From contig NZ_HG964497.1 of the NCBI RefSeq assembly GCF_000613125.1, positions 4,365,127-4,429,126 of the forward strand: a stretch of DNA of 64,000 nucleotides, given 5' to 3'. The notes under the pieces are model-generated. The model was not told the origin of the DNA and searched no databases. It saw only the letters and a program-made list of their open reading frames with translations. The DNA comes from Bacillus sp. EB01. GTDB lineage: Bacteria > Bacillota > Bacilli > Bacillales > Cytobacillaceae. Shown here in pieces: positions 15,840-24,009 of this stretch. A program made the translations under genes and the position numbers. Within the stretch, counting starts at the first letter, position 1, and each line of letters begins with the position of its first letter.

Positions 15840-18128
15840 ATGAAATTGAGGAAAAACCTCCAAGAAATGCTTGAAAAATTAAAGCTTGATGAACAATTTA
15901 AGAATAATATTGTTCATTGGCATACAATTGATGAAAAACCGGCCAGAACGGAATCGATGCCAGAACAGCTGAATCCGTTATTAAAAAAGGCCCTGGAACA
16001 TAGAGGGGTTTCTGAATTATATACTCACCAGAAAACCGCATTTGAAACAGCGATGTCCGGACAAAGCATCACGGCCGTCACTCCGACAGCCTCTGGGAAA
16101 ACTCTATGCTATAATCTGCCCGTCCTGCAGACAATCCTGAATGACAGCAGTTCGAGGGCATTATATATGTTTCCAACCAAGGCGCTTGCCCAGGACCAAA
16201 AGAGCGAAATTAATGAATTGATCCAGGAAGCGGGCCTTGATATCAATAGCTATACGTACGATGGAGATACACCGGCGAACATTCGGCAAAGAGTGCGAAA
16301 GGCCGGCCATGTGGTCATAACGAATCCTGACATGCTCCACAGTGCGATATTGCCACATCATACAAAATGGGTTTCACTGTTTGAAAACCTTAAGTTTGTC
16401 GTAATTGACGAACTGCACACATACAGGGGTGTGTTCGGCAGCCATGTTGCGAATGTCATACGCCGGCTTAAGCGGATATGCAGCTATTATGGGAGCAATC
16501 CTGTGTTCATTTGTACCTCCGCAACAATCGCCAATCCGCTTGAACTGGCAGAAACCTTGACTGAAACTCATATGGTTTTGGTCGATAATAATGGAGCTCC
16601 AACGGGAAGGAAGCATTTTGTTTTTTATAATCCGCCTGTCATTAATAAACCCCTGAACTTAAGGCGAAGCGCAACCCTCGAAGTAAGGAGGATAGCGGGG
16701 GAGCTGCTGCGAAATAAAATCCAGACAATTGTTTTTGCCCGGAGCCGGGTTAGGGTTGAAATTATCCTGACTTATCTTCAGGAGCTTGTCAAAAATCAAC
16801 TTGGCCCAAAATCAATCATGGGCTACCGCGGCGGTTATTTGCCGGCCGAGCGACGGAGGATTGAAAAGGGTCTTCGCAATGGTGACATATACGGTGTCGT
16901 CAGTACAAACGCGCTCGAGCTCGGAGTCGACATTGGCCAGCTTCAAGTTTGCATTATGACCGGTTATCCGGGAACAATCTCGAGTGCCTGGCAGCAAGCA
17001 GGCCGTGCCGGCAGACGGCATGGTGAAGCGCTTGTGATTATGGTTGCAAGCTCAAGCCCGCTCGACCAGTATGTCATCCAGAATCCGGATTATTTTTTCA
17101 ATAAGAGCCCCGAAACAGCCAGAATCAATCCGGACAATTTGATAATCCTTATTGACCATCTAAAGTGTGCAGCCTACGAGCTTCCTTTTAAAAAAGATGA
17201 AGAATTTGGAGGACTGGGTACTGAAGAGCTGCTCGAATATCTTGTCGAGGAGAGGGTCCTCTACCAAAACGGAGATAAATGGTATTGGATGAATGATTCC
17301 TTTCCGGCCCATAACATAAGTTTGAGATCAGCTTCCCAGGAGAATGTCATTATCATTGATCAATCCGATATCGCAAATGTCAGGGTGATTGGTGAAATGG
17401 ATACATTCTCGGCCATGACCCTGCTGCATGACGAAGCCATTTACCTTCACCAGGGCATTCAGTACCAGGTGGAGAAACTTGATTGGGATGAGAAGAAGGC
17501 CTACGTCCGGGAGGTTGACGTTGACTACTATACCGATGCGAATCTCGCGGTCCAATTAAAGGTTCTGGAAGTTGACAAGCTCGCAGAACGGAACGGTGTG
17601 GAAATTGGGTACGGGGATGTAAGCGTAAGGGCAATGGCAACGATATTCAAAAAAATAAAATTTGAGACGCATGATAATATAGGTTCAGGACCGATTTTTT
17701 TGCCAGAAATGGAGCTGCATACAAGTTCCGCCTGGGTTTCGCTTGAAGATAACCTGGACGAGCTCAAACATGACCGCCTGGAACAAGGACTGATTGGCGC
17801 TTCACATGCCCTTTCCAATATTGCTCCATTGTTTGTTATGGCCGACCCTCAAGATATCCATGTTGTTCCCCAGGTTAAGGCCGACCACAATGAGAAGCCT
17901 ACGATTTTCTTTTATGATAGTTATCCTGGCGGAGTGGGGCTAAGCGACAAACTTTATGCCGGCATGGAATTAGTCCTTGAAGAAGCGGCGGCAATGATTG
18001 ATAGATGCCCATGTGAAGAAGGCTGCCCATCCTGCATAGGCATGGATGCAACGTCAATGACTGCAAAAAAAGACGCATTTAAAATAACAAATCACTTCCT
18101 GGCCGCTGCCAGGAATGCACGGTTGTGA
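15840..18128 (+). CDS. mrfA: DEAD/DEAH-box helicase MrfA (YprA)
   Basis: A 762-residue superfamily 2 helicase that, with MrfB, excises mitomycin-C adducts in a UvrA-independent pathway described in B. subtilis. Walker A TPTASGKT is near residue 81-88, the DEXH-type motif is DELH near 190, and helicase motif VI is QQAGRAGRRHG. The C-terminal MZB domain carries the four-cysteine motif CPCEEGCPSC near 723, thought to bind zinc. Full family length. The start ATG lies after GGGGTGATG. mrfB overlaps or abuts directly, so the pair is one operon. Confidence 0.94.
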   Translation: MKLRKNLQEMLEKLKLDEQFKNNIVHWHTIDEKPARTESMPEQLNPLLKKALEHRGVSELYTHQKTAFETAMSGQSITAVTPTASGKTLCYNLPVLQTILNDSSSRALYMFPTKALAQDQKSEINELIQEAGLDINSYTYDGDTPANIRQRVRKAGHVVITNPDMLHSAILPHHTKWVSLFENLKFVVIDELHTYRGVFGSHVANVIRRLKRICSYYGSNPVFICTSATIANPLELAETLTETHMVLVDNNGAPTGRKHFVFYNPPVINKPLNLRRSATLEVRRIAGELLRNKIQTIVFARSRVRVEIILTYLQELVKNQLGPKSIMGYRGGYLPAERRRIEKGLRNGDIYGVVSTNALELGVDIGQLQVCIMTGYPGTISSAWQQAGRAGRRHGEALVIMVASSSPLDQYVIQNPDYFFNKSPETARINPDNLIILIDHLKCAAYELPFKKDEEFGGLGTEELLEYLVEERVLYQNGDKWYWMNDSFPAHNISLRSASQENVIIIDQSDIANVRVIGEMDTFSAMTLLHDEAIYLHQGIQYQVEKLDWDEKKAYVREVDVDYYTDANLAVQLKVLEVDKLAERNGVEIGYGDVSVRAMATIFKKIKFETHDNIGSGPIFLPEMELHTSSAWVSLEDNLDELKHDRLEQGLIGASHALSNIAPLFVMADPQDIHVVPQVKADHNEKPTIFFYDSYPGGVGLSDKLYAGMELVLEEAAAMIDRCPCEEGCPSCIGMDATSMTAKKDAFKITNHFLAAARNARL

Positions 18129-18132
18129 TGAC

Positions 18133-19443
18133 ATGTCGTTAAAAAATAAATTGAACAGATTAAAGCCCCATCTCTCGGCCAGTCATAAAGATTCATTGTC
18201 AAAAGAAATTTTTTCACCAGCTGGCACACAAGCTTCTGAAGCTGTTATTGAACCGCGTCTGGAGAATGTTGGCCACGACATCCCGCAATGGGAGGAATGG
18301 GATAAAGCAGGAGTAAAGGCGTTCCATTTTGATGGACAATATTGTTTAGTAAGGGAAGTTGTCTATCCTCTTGACTATAAGCATGGGCGATACAGGTTCT
18401 CTGACTTCCTGGAGGCGGTTTCCCTTTGGGAGAAAAGCGGCATAGAGCACCCGCTCTCTTCCAAAGGGCACTCCGCTGAGGAGTTATTCTTTTTTGATAC
18501 TGAAACGACAGGGCTTGGCGGCGGAACCGGAAATACGATATTCCTGCTGGGCCAGGCAAGTGTCGTAAAAGATAAATTGGTTTTAAAACAGCATATCCTC
18601 CCTCATCCTGGAGCAGAAGTACCACTATATCAAAGCTTCCTGGAAAGCATTAATTATAGGACACTGGTCACCTATAATGGAAAATCGTTTGATTGGCCTC
18701 AAGTAAAAACAAGGCATACGCTCGTTCGAGAGCATGTACCAAAGCTGCCTGAGTTCGGTCATTTCGATCTTTACCATGCTGCTAGAAGGCTTTGGAAACA
18801 TAAGCTTGACAGAATGAAGCTATCAGTTGTTGAAACAGAGGTGCTGGAAGTGGAGAGGGAAGATGACATTCCTGGTTTTCTAGCTCCGATGATCTATTTT
18901 GATTACGTCGAGACAGGCAGGCCAGATGGAATGCTCGGACTCCTTAAACATAATGAAATTGACATTCTGTCACTTGTTACCTTATATACTCATTTGACTT
19001 TCCAGCTTTGCGGCATGGATGGTGAACAGACGAGACAGGAAGCCCTTGAAGTGGGGAAATGGTTTTCGGCCGTCGGAAACCATTCTGAAGCAAGCAGGGC
19101 ATATACGGGACTCATCGAAGGAAATGACAAAGAGGCCGCTATTGCAAAGCTGAGGCTTGGGTATTCGTTTAAGAAAGGGAAGCAGTGGGACGACGCTTTG
19201 GAATATTTCTCTGCAGCTGCTGAATCGCATGCGCTTGAAGTCTCTATCGAAGCCAGTATTGAGGCCGCGAAGATTCTTGAACATAAGTTTAAGGATTACC
19301 AGAAGGCACATCGTTTTTCTTCACAGGCTTGCCAGAAGTTTGAATCCGATAAACTCCGCGCAGTATCTGGAACACTTCTTAAAACAGATATGCTTGCCAG
19401 GCTTAAAAGGCTGCAAAGGAAGCTGAATATTGGCCAAGATTAA
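18133..19443 (+). CDS. mrfB: exonuclease MrfB (YprB), RNase H-like DEDDh fold
   Basis: A 436-residue metal-dependent exonuclease partner of MrfA. The first DEDD motif is FFFDTETTGLGGG (D near 122), followed by VTYNGKSFDWPQVKTRHTL and NEIDILSLVTLYTH. The C-terminal 130 residues are TPR-like helices (AYTGLIEG, AKLRLGYSFKKGKQWDDAL). I start at ATG 18133, which gives MSLKNKL like the B. subtilis protein; the frame is open to ATG 18115 inside mrfA. Only 4 bp separate it from mrfA, implying translational coupling. Confidence 0.93.
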   Translation: MSLKNKLNRLKPHLSASHKDSLSKEIFSPAGTQASEAVIEPRLENVGHDIPQWEEWDKAGVKAFHFDGQYCLVREVVYPLDYKHGRYRFSDFLEAVSLWEKSGIEHPLSSKGHSAEELFFFDTETTGLGGGTGNTIFLLGQASVVKDKLVLKQHILPHPGAEVPLYQSFLESINYRTLVTYNGKSFDWPQVKTRHTLVREHVPKLPEFGHFDLYHAARRLWKHKLDRMKLSVVETEVLEVEREDDIPGFLAPMIYFDYVETGRPDGMLGLLKHNEIDILSLVTLYTHLTFQLCGMDGEQTRQEALEVGKWFSAVGNHSEASRAYTGLIEGNDKEAAIAKLRLGYSFKKGKQWDDALEYFSAAAESHALEVSIEASIEAAKILEHKFKDYQKAHRFSSQACQKFESDKLRAVSGTLLKTDMLARLKRLQRKLNIGQD

Positions 19444-19476
19444 GAAACTTCATACGGTGGTAAATTTGCTTTTATG

Positions 19477-19520
19477 CCGCAGTTGAACCAGTTAATAATC
19501 GGGTAATGACTGCGGTTTTC
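19477..19520 (+). terminator. terminator-like hairpin after mrfB
   Basis: CCGCAGT / ACTGCGG with a 25-nt loop, followed by TTTTCTCATTATT. Confidence 0.5.
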
Positions 19521-19529
19521 TCATTATTT

Positions 19530-19840
19530 CTAGCTCCACAAGTAAGGCTTCGGTAGCATAAGCTTCGCACGAAATTACGCGCTAGCGTAATGAGGAGCGC
19601 CTACGCGTGCGCAAACTTCAGGCCTCCTCCCTACGATAAGTCATCATCGAATCGCTTAAGCTCTTCGTGATTCCTTTACCCCACCTTAAAGGACAGTAGG
19701 CCTCCTTTGTCGGCAACTGTCCCTAAAGGTCCGATTCATTCACCTAACCATCAGCAAAAAACACTGATGGAAGGTTCATTTTATCTCAGTCGAAGTCCCT
19801 CCATTTTGTACGGCGATGACCGAGGCGCTTGCGCTTTTTA
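19530..19840 (+). repeat. dispersed intergenic element X, long copy 1
   Basis: About 310 bp starting CTAGCTCCACAAG and ending GAGGCGCTTGCGCTTTT. It is about 85-90% identical by eye to 36478-36787 over the full length. It contains several dyads: TACGCGCTAGCGTA, GGACAGT...ACTGTCC, and CCATCAG...CTGATGG. No plausible ORF. The smaller copies at 3.2, 12.3 and 54.2 kb and the tandem units at 49.65 kb are parts of the same family. Confidence 0.8.
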
Positions 19841-19979
19841 AACTTGTCACAAAACGTTCATAATTAAAATTAAAAAATTCGTATTTTCTAGTTGTTAATA
19901 TGGGTAAAACCCATTAAAATGGGACATTGAGCGTACTTGTTTTTCGACAAATATCATCAATAACGGGGCTGAAGTTTTA

Positions 19980-20078
19980 ATGTATAAAGCAGTATTTTTT
20001 CTATTTTTTCTTGTCGTTTTTCTCACAGCATTTGTTTTTACTAATATGAGGGACAGCTTCTACACTTTTTTGTTTTAA
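19980..20078 (+). CDS. possible 32-residue single-pass membrane peptide
   Basis: A short frame MYKAVFFLFFLVVFLTAFVF followed by a polar TNMRDS segment. It is almost entirely one hydrophobic helix. The only Shine-Dalgarno candidate is GGGG about 12 nt upstream, longer than usual. It lies between element X and cotD. I do not recognise it; it could be a chance AT-rich frame. Confidence 0.35.
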   Translation: MYKAVFFLFFLVVFLTAFVFTNMRDSFYTFLF

Positions 20079-20151
20079 AGTAGGCATTGCACCTAAGCAT
20101 CGATGATTTTTCTGAATAGGCTATTACAGCCAAAATGAAGGAGCGATGCTT

Positions 20152-20361
20152 ATGTTTCCCAGGCCGTTTGTGCCAGGACCAGGTTTTCCAATGGGCCCAG
20201 TCCGTGTCCAGCATGTGTACTCAACTGTCGTGATACCGCATTTCCACCCATTCCATACCGTGACTGTCAACCACCAGCGTATTATTCATAAGCACTTTTT
20301 CCCGCATTCACATTCAACAATTAACCAACTTACTCACAGGAATCCCTCTGGCCCGGTATGA
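20152..20361 (+). CDS. cotD: spore coat protein CotD family
   Basis: A 69-residue, His/Pro/Phe-rich protein. The block [13 protein letters not shown] followed by [11 protein letters not shown] matches the HPQHTTNVNHQ...HYFPHT pattern of B. subtilis CotD, an inner coat protein made in the mother cell. The cysteines of B. subtilis CotD are absent. AAGGAG is 8 nt from ATG 20152; the in-frame ATG at 20146 is too close. It lies between mrfB and ypsA, exactly as in B. subtilis. Confidence 0.9.
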   Translation: MFPRPFVPGPGFPMGPVRVQHVYSTVVIPHFHPFHTVTVNHQRIIHKHFFPHSHSTINQLTHRNPSGPV

Positions 20362-20384
20362 TGCGGTAAAAATCAAACTCAATG

Positions 20385-20404
20385 AGGGCGAAAAAGCCCT
20401 TTTT
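20385..20404 (+). terminator. short terminator after cotD
   Basis: AGGGC / GCCCT 5-bp stem with loop GAAAAA, followed by TTTT. Confidence 0.6.
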
Positions 20405-20431
20405 GTGTTTTATTCCAAGTTCAATGTTAAT

Positions 20432-21019
20432 ATGGTAGAAAGAGAAGAAGTATCGGGGGCGATAGCTACGTTTAAAGTTATTGCAATTTCAGGCTATAAG
20501 CCTTTTGAATTGGGCATTTTTCAGCCGGATCACCAGGCGGCGTCCTATATAAAAGCAGCCTATAAAAAAGAAATCCTCTCTCTTGCGGAAACAGGCCTTG
20601 AATGGGTTCTTATCAGCGGACAGCTTGGTGCCGAGCTTTGGGCAGCAGAAGCAGTTTTCGAACTTCAGGAGGACTTTCCCGATCTTAAACTCGCTGTCAT
20701 TACTCCGTTTTTGGAACAAGAAGAAAAATGGAACGACAAGAATAAGGAATGGTATGAATCGATTTTGCTCGGTGCGGATTATGTCGATTCTGTCACAAAG
20801 AAGAAATATGATAGCCCTAACCAGTTCCGTTTGAAAAATCAATTCCTGATCCAAAAGAGTGATGCGCTTATTCTCTTGTATGACACTGAAAAAGAAGGAA
20901 GCCCAAAGTTCATGTATGAATTGGCGCAACAGGTTAATGGGTACTCGGTAAGATTGATAACTTTCTACGATCTTCAGCAAATTGTTGAGGAAGAACAGTT
21001 AAATAAGTATGAATACTAA
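20432..21019 (+). CDS. ypsA: YpsA (DUF1273/LOG-Rossmann family), start codon uncertain
   Basis: A cytosolic Rossmann-like protein; overproduction of B. subtilis YpsA affects cell division, but its biochemical role is unknown. The conserved region opens with [16 protein letters not shown] and includes [23 protein letters not shown] and [24 protein letters not shown]. Homologues start right at this point (MKVLAITGYKP). Here the in-frame codon at that place is ACG (20468), 8 nt after GGGGG, and no ATG, GTG or TTG lies there. The nearest upstream ATG (20432) has no RBS and falls in a promoter-like sequence. The gene lies before gpsB as in B. subtilis. Confidence 0.88.
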   Translation: MVEREEVSGAIATFKVIAISGYKPFELGIFQPDHQAASYIKAAYKKEILSLAETGLEWVLISGQLGAELWAAEAVFELQEDFPDLKLAVITPFLEQEEKWNDKNKEWYESILLGADYVDSVTKKKYDSPNQFRLKNQFLIQKSDALILLYDTEKEGSPKFMYELAQQVNGYSVRLITFYDLQQIVEEEQLNKYEY

Positions 21020-21115
21020 CTACGATGAGTGCTTGTGGGAAAAGATAAATTGACAAAAGGGTCTATTTTTGAAAAAATAATAGTTAATGATTGGCTTACT
21101 GTAGAGGTGAAAACA

Positions 21116-21427
21116 ATGCTATCGGATAAAATCAAATTGACCGCAAAAGATATCCTTGAACAGGAATTCAAAACAGCGATGCGAGGATACAAACAAGAAG
21201 ATGTTGATAAGTACCTTGATTTGATTATCAAGGACTATGAAACCTTCCATCAGGAAATCGAGGAGCTGCAGCAGGAAAACCTGCGCCTGAAAAAACAGCT
21301 CGAGGAGGCAAGTAAAAGGCCTGCACAGCAGCCGCCTGTTCAGCCTGCCGGAACGACCAATTTCGACATCCTGAAACGCCTTTCCAACCTGGAAAAGCAT
21401 GTATTCGGCAACAAGCTTTATGATTGA
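21116..21427 (+). CDS. gpsB: cell division regulator GpsB
   Basis: The 103-residue DivIVA-like protein links PBP1 and other cell wall synthases to the divisome. It begins [19 protein letters not shown], contains [19 protein letters not shown], and a coiled coil ([20 protein letters not shown] region), then a proline-rich linker and the conserved C-terminal [18 protein letters not shown] trimerisation segment. GAGGTGA precedes ATG 21116; the longer frame from 21029 is unsupported. A possible promoter (TTGACA at 21050) lies before it. Functionally linked to ponA at 5.5-8.3 kb. Confidence 0.95.
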   Translation: MLSDKIKLTAKDILEQEFKTAMRGYKQEDVDKYLDLIIKDYETFHQEIEELQQENLRLKKQLEEASKRPAQQPPVQPAGTTNFDILKRLSNLEKHVFGNKLYD

Positions 21428-21462
21428 TTGACAGGAAGTCCCGTATTTTCCTGAGGTATCCA

Positions 21463-21491
21463 TTGATTAATCTGCAGGAAATACATATAAT
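21463..21491 (+). promoter_or_regulatory. sigma-A promoter of rnpB
   Basis: TTGATT at 21463-21468, 17-bp spacer, perfect TATAAT at 21486-21491; predicted start near 21498 matches the RNA 5' end. Confidence 0.8.
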
Positions 21492-21498
21492 AGACATT

Positions 21499-21900
21499 GT
21501 TCATGAATTGCGTTCGGGTAATCGCTGCAGCTTTGCTGTAGAGGAAAGTCCATGCTCGCACAGGCTGAGATGCCTGTAGTGTTCGTGCCTGGCGAAAAAA
21601 TAAGCCAGGGCAGCCTTTTGGGCTGACGGCCGGGAAAATGCCTAAGTCCTTTGGATATGGCATGAATACCTATAAAAGTGCCACAGTGACGGAGCCTTCC
21701 TGGAAACAGGAAGGGTGGAACGCGGTAAACCCCACGAGCGAGAAACCCAAACTATGGTAGGGGAACTTTCTCCGCGGAATTCAACGCAGGAGAAGGGCAG
21801 GCATTGCCTGGAGATAGATGATTACCACCCTAGTACGAGACTTTTAGTCGCCTGCAGTACAAAGGTACAGAACATGGCTTACAGAACGCAATTTCTGGAA
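21499..21900 (+). ncRNA. rnpB: RNase P RNA, class B
   Basis: The catalytic RNA of RNase P that removes 5' leaders from pre-tRNAs. Diagnostic blocks are present: CGTTCGGGTAATCGCTGCAG, AGAGGAAAGTCCATGCTCGC, AAAGTGCCACAGTGACG, GTGGAACGCGGTAAACCCC, ACGAGCGAGAAACCCAAAC and the 3' ACATGGCTTACAGAACG. The ends pair (AATTGCGTTC with GAACGCAATT) as helix P1. Length of about 400 nt and position after gpsB match B. subtilis. Confidence 0.97.
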
Positions 21901-21922
21901 ATTATTCAATAACAACAGCTAT

Positions 21923-21956
21923 GGCCCTCCTGAATGGATGGCCTTTTTGTTTTTTT
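21923..21956 (+). terminator. terminator of rnpB
   Basis: GGCCCTCC / GGATGGCC stem with one mismatch, then TTTTTGTTTTTTT. Confidence 0.75.
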
Positions 21957-22107
21957 AAGGAACTAGTGAGTCTGTCTTCATGCTATTATCAGAACTGAGC
22001 TTGAAAAAAGGGTCTATTGGACATTTGATGTGGGGTATGCAATTCTGTTAACATGTAACATAGTGTGAAATGCGGTTTTACAAGTACATAACAGGTAAGG
22101 TGAACAA

Positions 22108-23244
22108 ATGGGTAAATATGAAATAATCGCAACGGCAGCAATGGGACTTGAAGCGCTTGTAGCTAAAGAGGTAAAGGATCTCGGCTATGAAGGCTCAACT
22201 GAAAACGGTAAGGTAACGTTCGTTGGGGATGAGCTTGCGATTGCAAGGGCGAATCTTTGGCTAAGGACAGCTGACCGTGTGAAAATAAAAGTCGGTGAGT
22301 TTAAAGCTTATACGTTTGATGAATTGTTTGAAAAGACGAAGGCACTACCTTGGGATAAATTTTTACCAGAGGATGCTGAATTTCCTGTTAGCGGAAAGTC
22401 TGTAAAATCCAAGTTATTCTCAGTTTCAGATTGCCAGGCGATTGTGAAGAAGGCAATTGTAGAAAAAATGAAACTGCGATACAAAAAAGTTTCCCGATTT
22501 GAAGAAACTGGGGCCTTGTACAAGATTGAGGTATCTTTATTGAAGGACGTAGCAACGATCAGCCTGGATACGAGCGGGGCTGGACTGCATAAGCGCGGTT
22601 ACCGTGCTGGACAAGGGGAGGCGCCTTTAAAGGAAACATTGGCCGCCGCACTTGTACAGCTGACAAATTGGTATCCTGAAAAACCATTCATTGACCCTTT
22701 CTGCGGTTCCGGAACGATTCCAATTGAAGCAGCCCTGATAGGCCAGAATATCGCACCTGGTTTCAACCGTGAATTTGTTTCTGAACAATGGAGCTGGATC
22801 GGCGAAGATGTTTGGGAGAAAGCCCGTACGGAGGCGGACGATCTTGCAAAATATAACCAGCCGCTTGATATTGCAGGTTACGATATCGACCACCGAATGG
22901 TCAAGATTGCGCAGGGCAATGCGTTTGAAGCGGGGCTTGGCGAAATCATTACCTTTAAACAAATGCAGGTCAGAGACTTAACCTCAGACAAGCAATATGG
23001 TGTCATCGTCGGCAACCCGCCATATGGAGAACGGCTTGGGGACCGTCCAGCCGTTGAACAAATGTACCGCGAAATGGGCCAGGCCTTTGATAAATTGGAT
23101 ACATGGAGTAAATATATTCTGACTTCCCATGAAGATTTTGAGAAATTTTACGGTAAGCCGGCGACGAAAAAACGCAAGCTTTTCAATGGCTTTATCCGGA
23201 CAGACTTTTACCAATACTGGGGACCAAGGCCGCCGCGTAACTAA
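22108..23244 (+). CDS. ypsC: THUMP-domain class I rRNA (guanine-N2) methyltransferase, RlmL/YpsC family
   Basis: The 378-residue SAM-dependent enzyme is predicted to methylate a guanine N2 in 23S rRNA. An N-terminal ferredoxin-like plus THUMP module (about 1-160, ATAAMGLEALVAKEVKDLGY) is followed by a Rossmann methyltransferase domain with FIDPFCGSGTIPIEAAL (SAM loop) and the catalytic VGNPPYGERLG (NPPY) near 300. Length equals B. subtilis YpsC; the C-terminal RlmK half of E. coli RlmKL is absent, as usual in Bacillus. It sits just after rnpB. Confidence 0.92.
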   Translation: MGKYEIIATAAMGLEALVAKEVKDLGYEGSTENGKVTFVGDELAIARANLWLRTADRVKIKVGEFKAYTFDELFEKTKALPWDKFLPEDAEFPVSGKSVKSKLFSVSDCQAIVKKAIVEKMKLRYKKVSRFEETGALYKIEVSLLKDVATISLDTSGAGLHKRGYRAGQGEAPLKETLAAALVQLTNWYPEKPFIDPFCGSGTIPIEAALIGQNIAPGFNREFVSEQWSWIGEDVWEKARTEADDLAKYNQPLDIAGYDIDHRMVKIAQGNAFEAGLGEIITFKQMQVRDLTSDKQYGVIVGNPPYGERLGDRPAVEQMYREMGQAFDKLDTWSKYILTSHEDFEKFYGKPATKKRKLFNGFIRTDFYQYWGPRPPRN

Positions 23245-23261
23245 TACCGCTTGTATTAGGT

Positions 23262-23312
23262 TCACTGGTGATTTGGGTGTATGGGCGAAAGTCGATTTGC
23301 ACTTCTTTTGAT
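23262..23312. repeat. solitary relic resembling a unit of array B
   Basis: The stretch GGTGTATG...AAGTCGATTTG.ACTT around 23276-23303 parallels 40650-40677 in array B closely. It appears to be one decayed unit without tandem neighbours. Confidence 0.45.
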
Positions 23313-23476
23313 TACTAGTGAAAAAGGATAGAAAAGGTTTGGTGAGGCAGCATAATTTCTCTGTTTTTACCTGGTTATAATGGCTTATTTTCATACAAAG
23401 TAAAACCCTCCTGGAATAATAACTGCACTCCTTGAATAGGCTAGAACATGTTACCTTTTTTCGGGAGGAATGAACA

Positions 23477-23638
23477 ATGAACCAGGGACCTAACTTTGCT
23501 AAAATTGCCGCAGCCATTGCCAGAACCATGGAAATGGCCAGCCAGGATGCGATGTTGAAAGAAAAATCGTTCCTTTTGCTAAAAGAAGCTGAGCAGAATT
23601 GGAAGCGGGCTCTGTCGGCAAGGCAGATTGCCAAATAA
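23477..23638 (+). CDS. 53-residue helical protein of unknown function
   Basis: A short protein starting MNQGPNFAKIAAAIARTMEM with a strong RBS (GGGAGGA, 7 nt from ATG). It is Ala/Met/Lys-rich and predicted to be entirely helical, without a membrane segment. It ends just before a perfect terminator. I do not recognise a family; the strong translation signals and tight terminator support a real gene. Confidence 0.7.
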   Translation: MNQGPNFAKIAAAIARTMEMASQDAMLKEKSFLLLKEAEQNWKRALSARQIAK

Positions 23639-23640
23639 CA

Positions 23641-23680
23641 AAAACCGGAAGCACACATTAGCTGCTTCCGGTTTTTTATA
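23641..23680. terminator. bidirectional terminator
   Basis: Perfect 13-bp stem AAAACCGGAAGCA / TGCTTCCGGTTTT with T-runs on both strands, between the 53-residue gene and the convergent MIP18 gene. Confidence 0.9.
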
Positions 23681-23695
23681 TTTTTTTTGTTGGAA

Positions 23696-23995
23696 CTAGC
23701 CTCTAAGCTGTTTCACTGCCTCTGGAGACATCATGTCAGGCGACCAGGCAGGCTGCCAGACAAGATTAACGTGGGCATTCCGGATCTCAGGAAGAGATTC
23801 GATCTTGTGTTTGACTCCGCCAATAATACTGTCATGAAGCGGGCAGCCAGGCGTTGTCAGCGTCATGGTGATTTCCGCATCCTGATCATTCACTTGTTTT
23901 ATATCATATATAAGGCCAAGGTCGACAACGTTAATATTTAATTCCGGGTCAAGAACGTTTTTTAGCTCTGCGTGTATTTTTTCAACTGTATTCAT
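23696..23995 (-). CDS. MIP18 family Fe-S cluster assembly factor (SufT/PaaD-like)
   Basis: A 99-residue DUF59 protein. It starts VLDPELNINVVDLGLIYDI, has the conserved TMTLTTPGCPLHDSI block with the reactive cysteine, and ends in VWQPAWSPDMMSPEA. Proteins of this family help mature Fe-S proteins. It is the last gene of the crp2 operon, 14 bp after the NnrS-like gene, which suggests it matures a cluster protein of this stress module (Hcp is one candidate), an inference. Confidence 0.88.
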   Translation of the reverse strand: MNTVEKIHAELKNVLDPELNINVVDLGLIYDIKQVNDQDAEITMTLTTPGCPLHDSIIGGVKHKIESLPEIRNAHVNLVWQPAWSPDMMSPEAVKQLRG

Positions 23996-24009
23996 TCAAG
24001 AACACTCCT

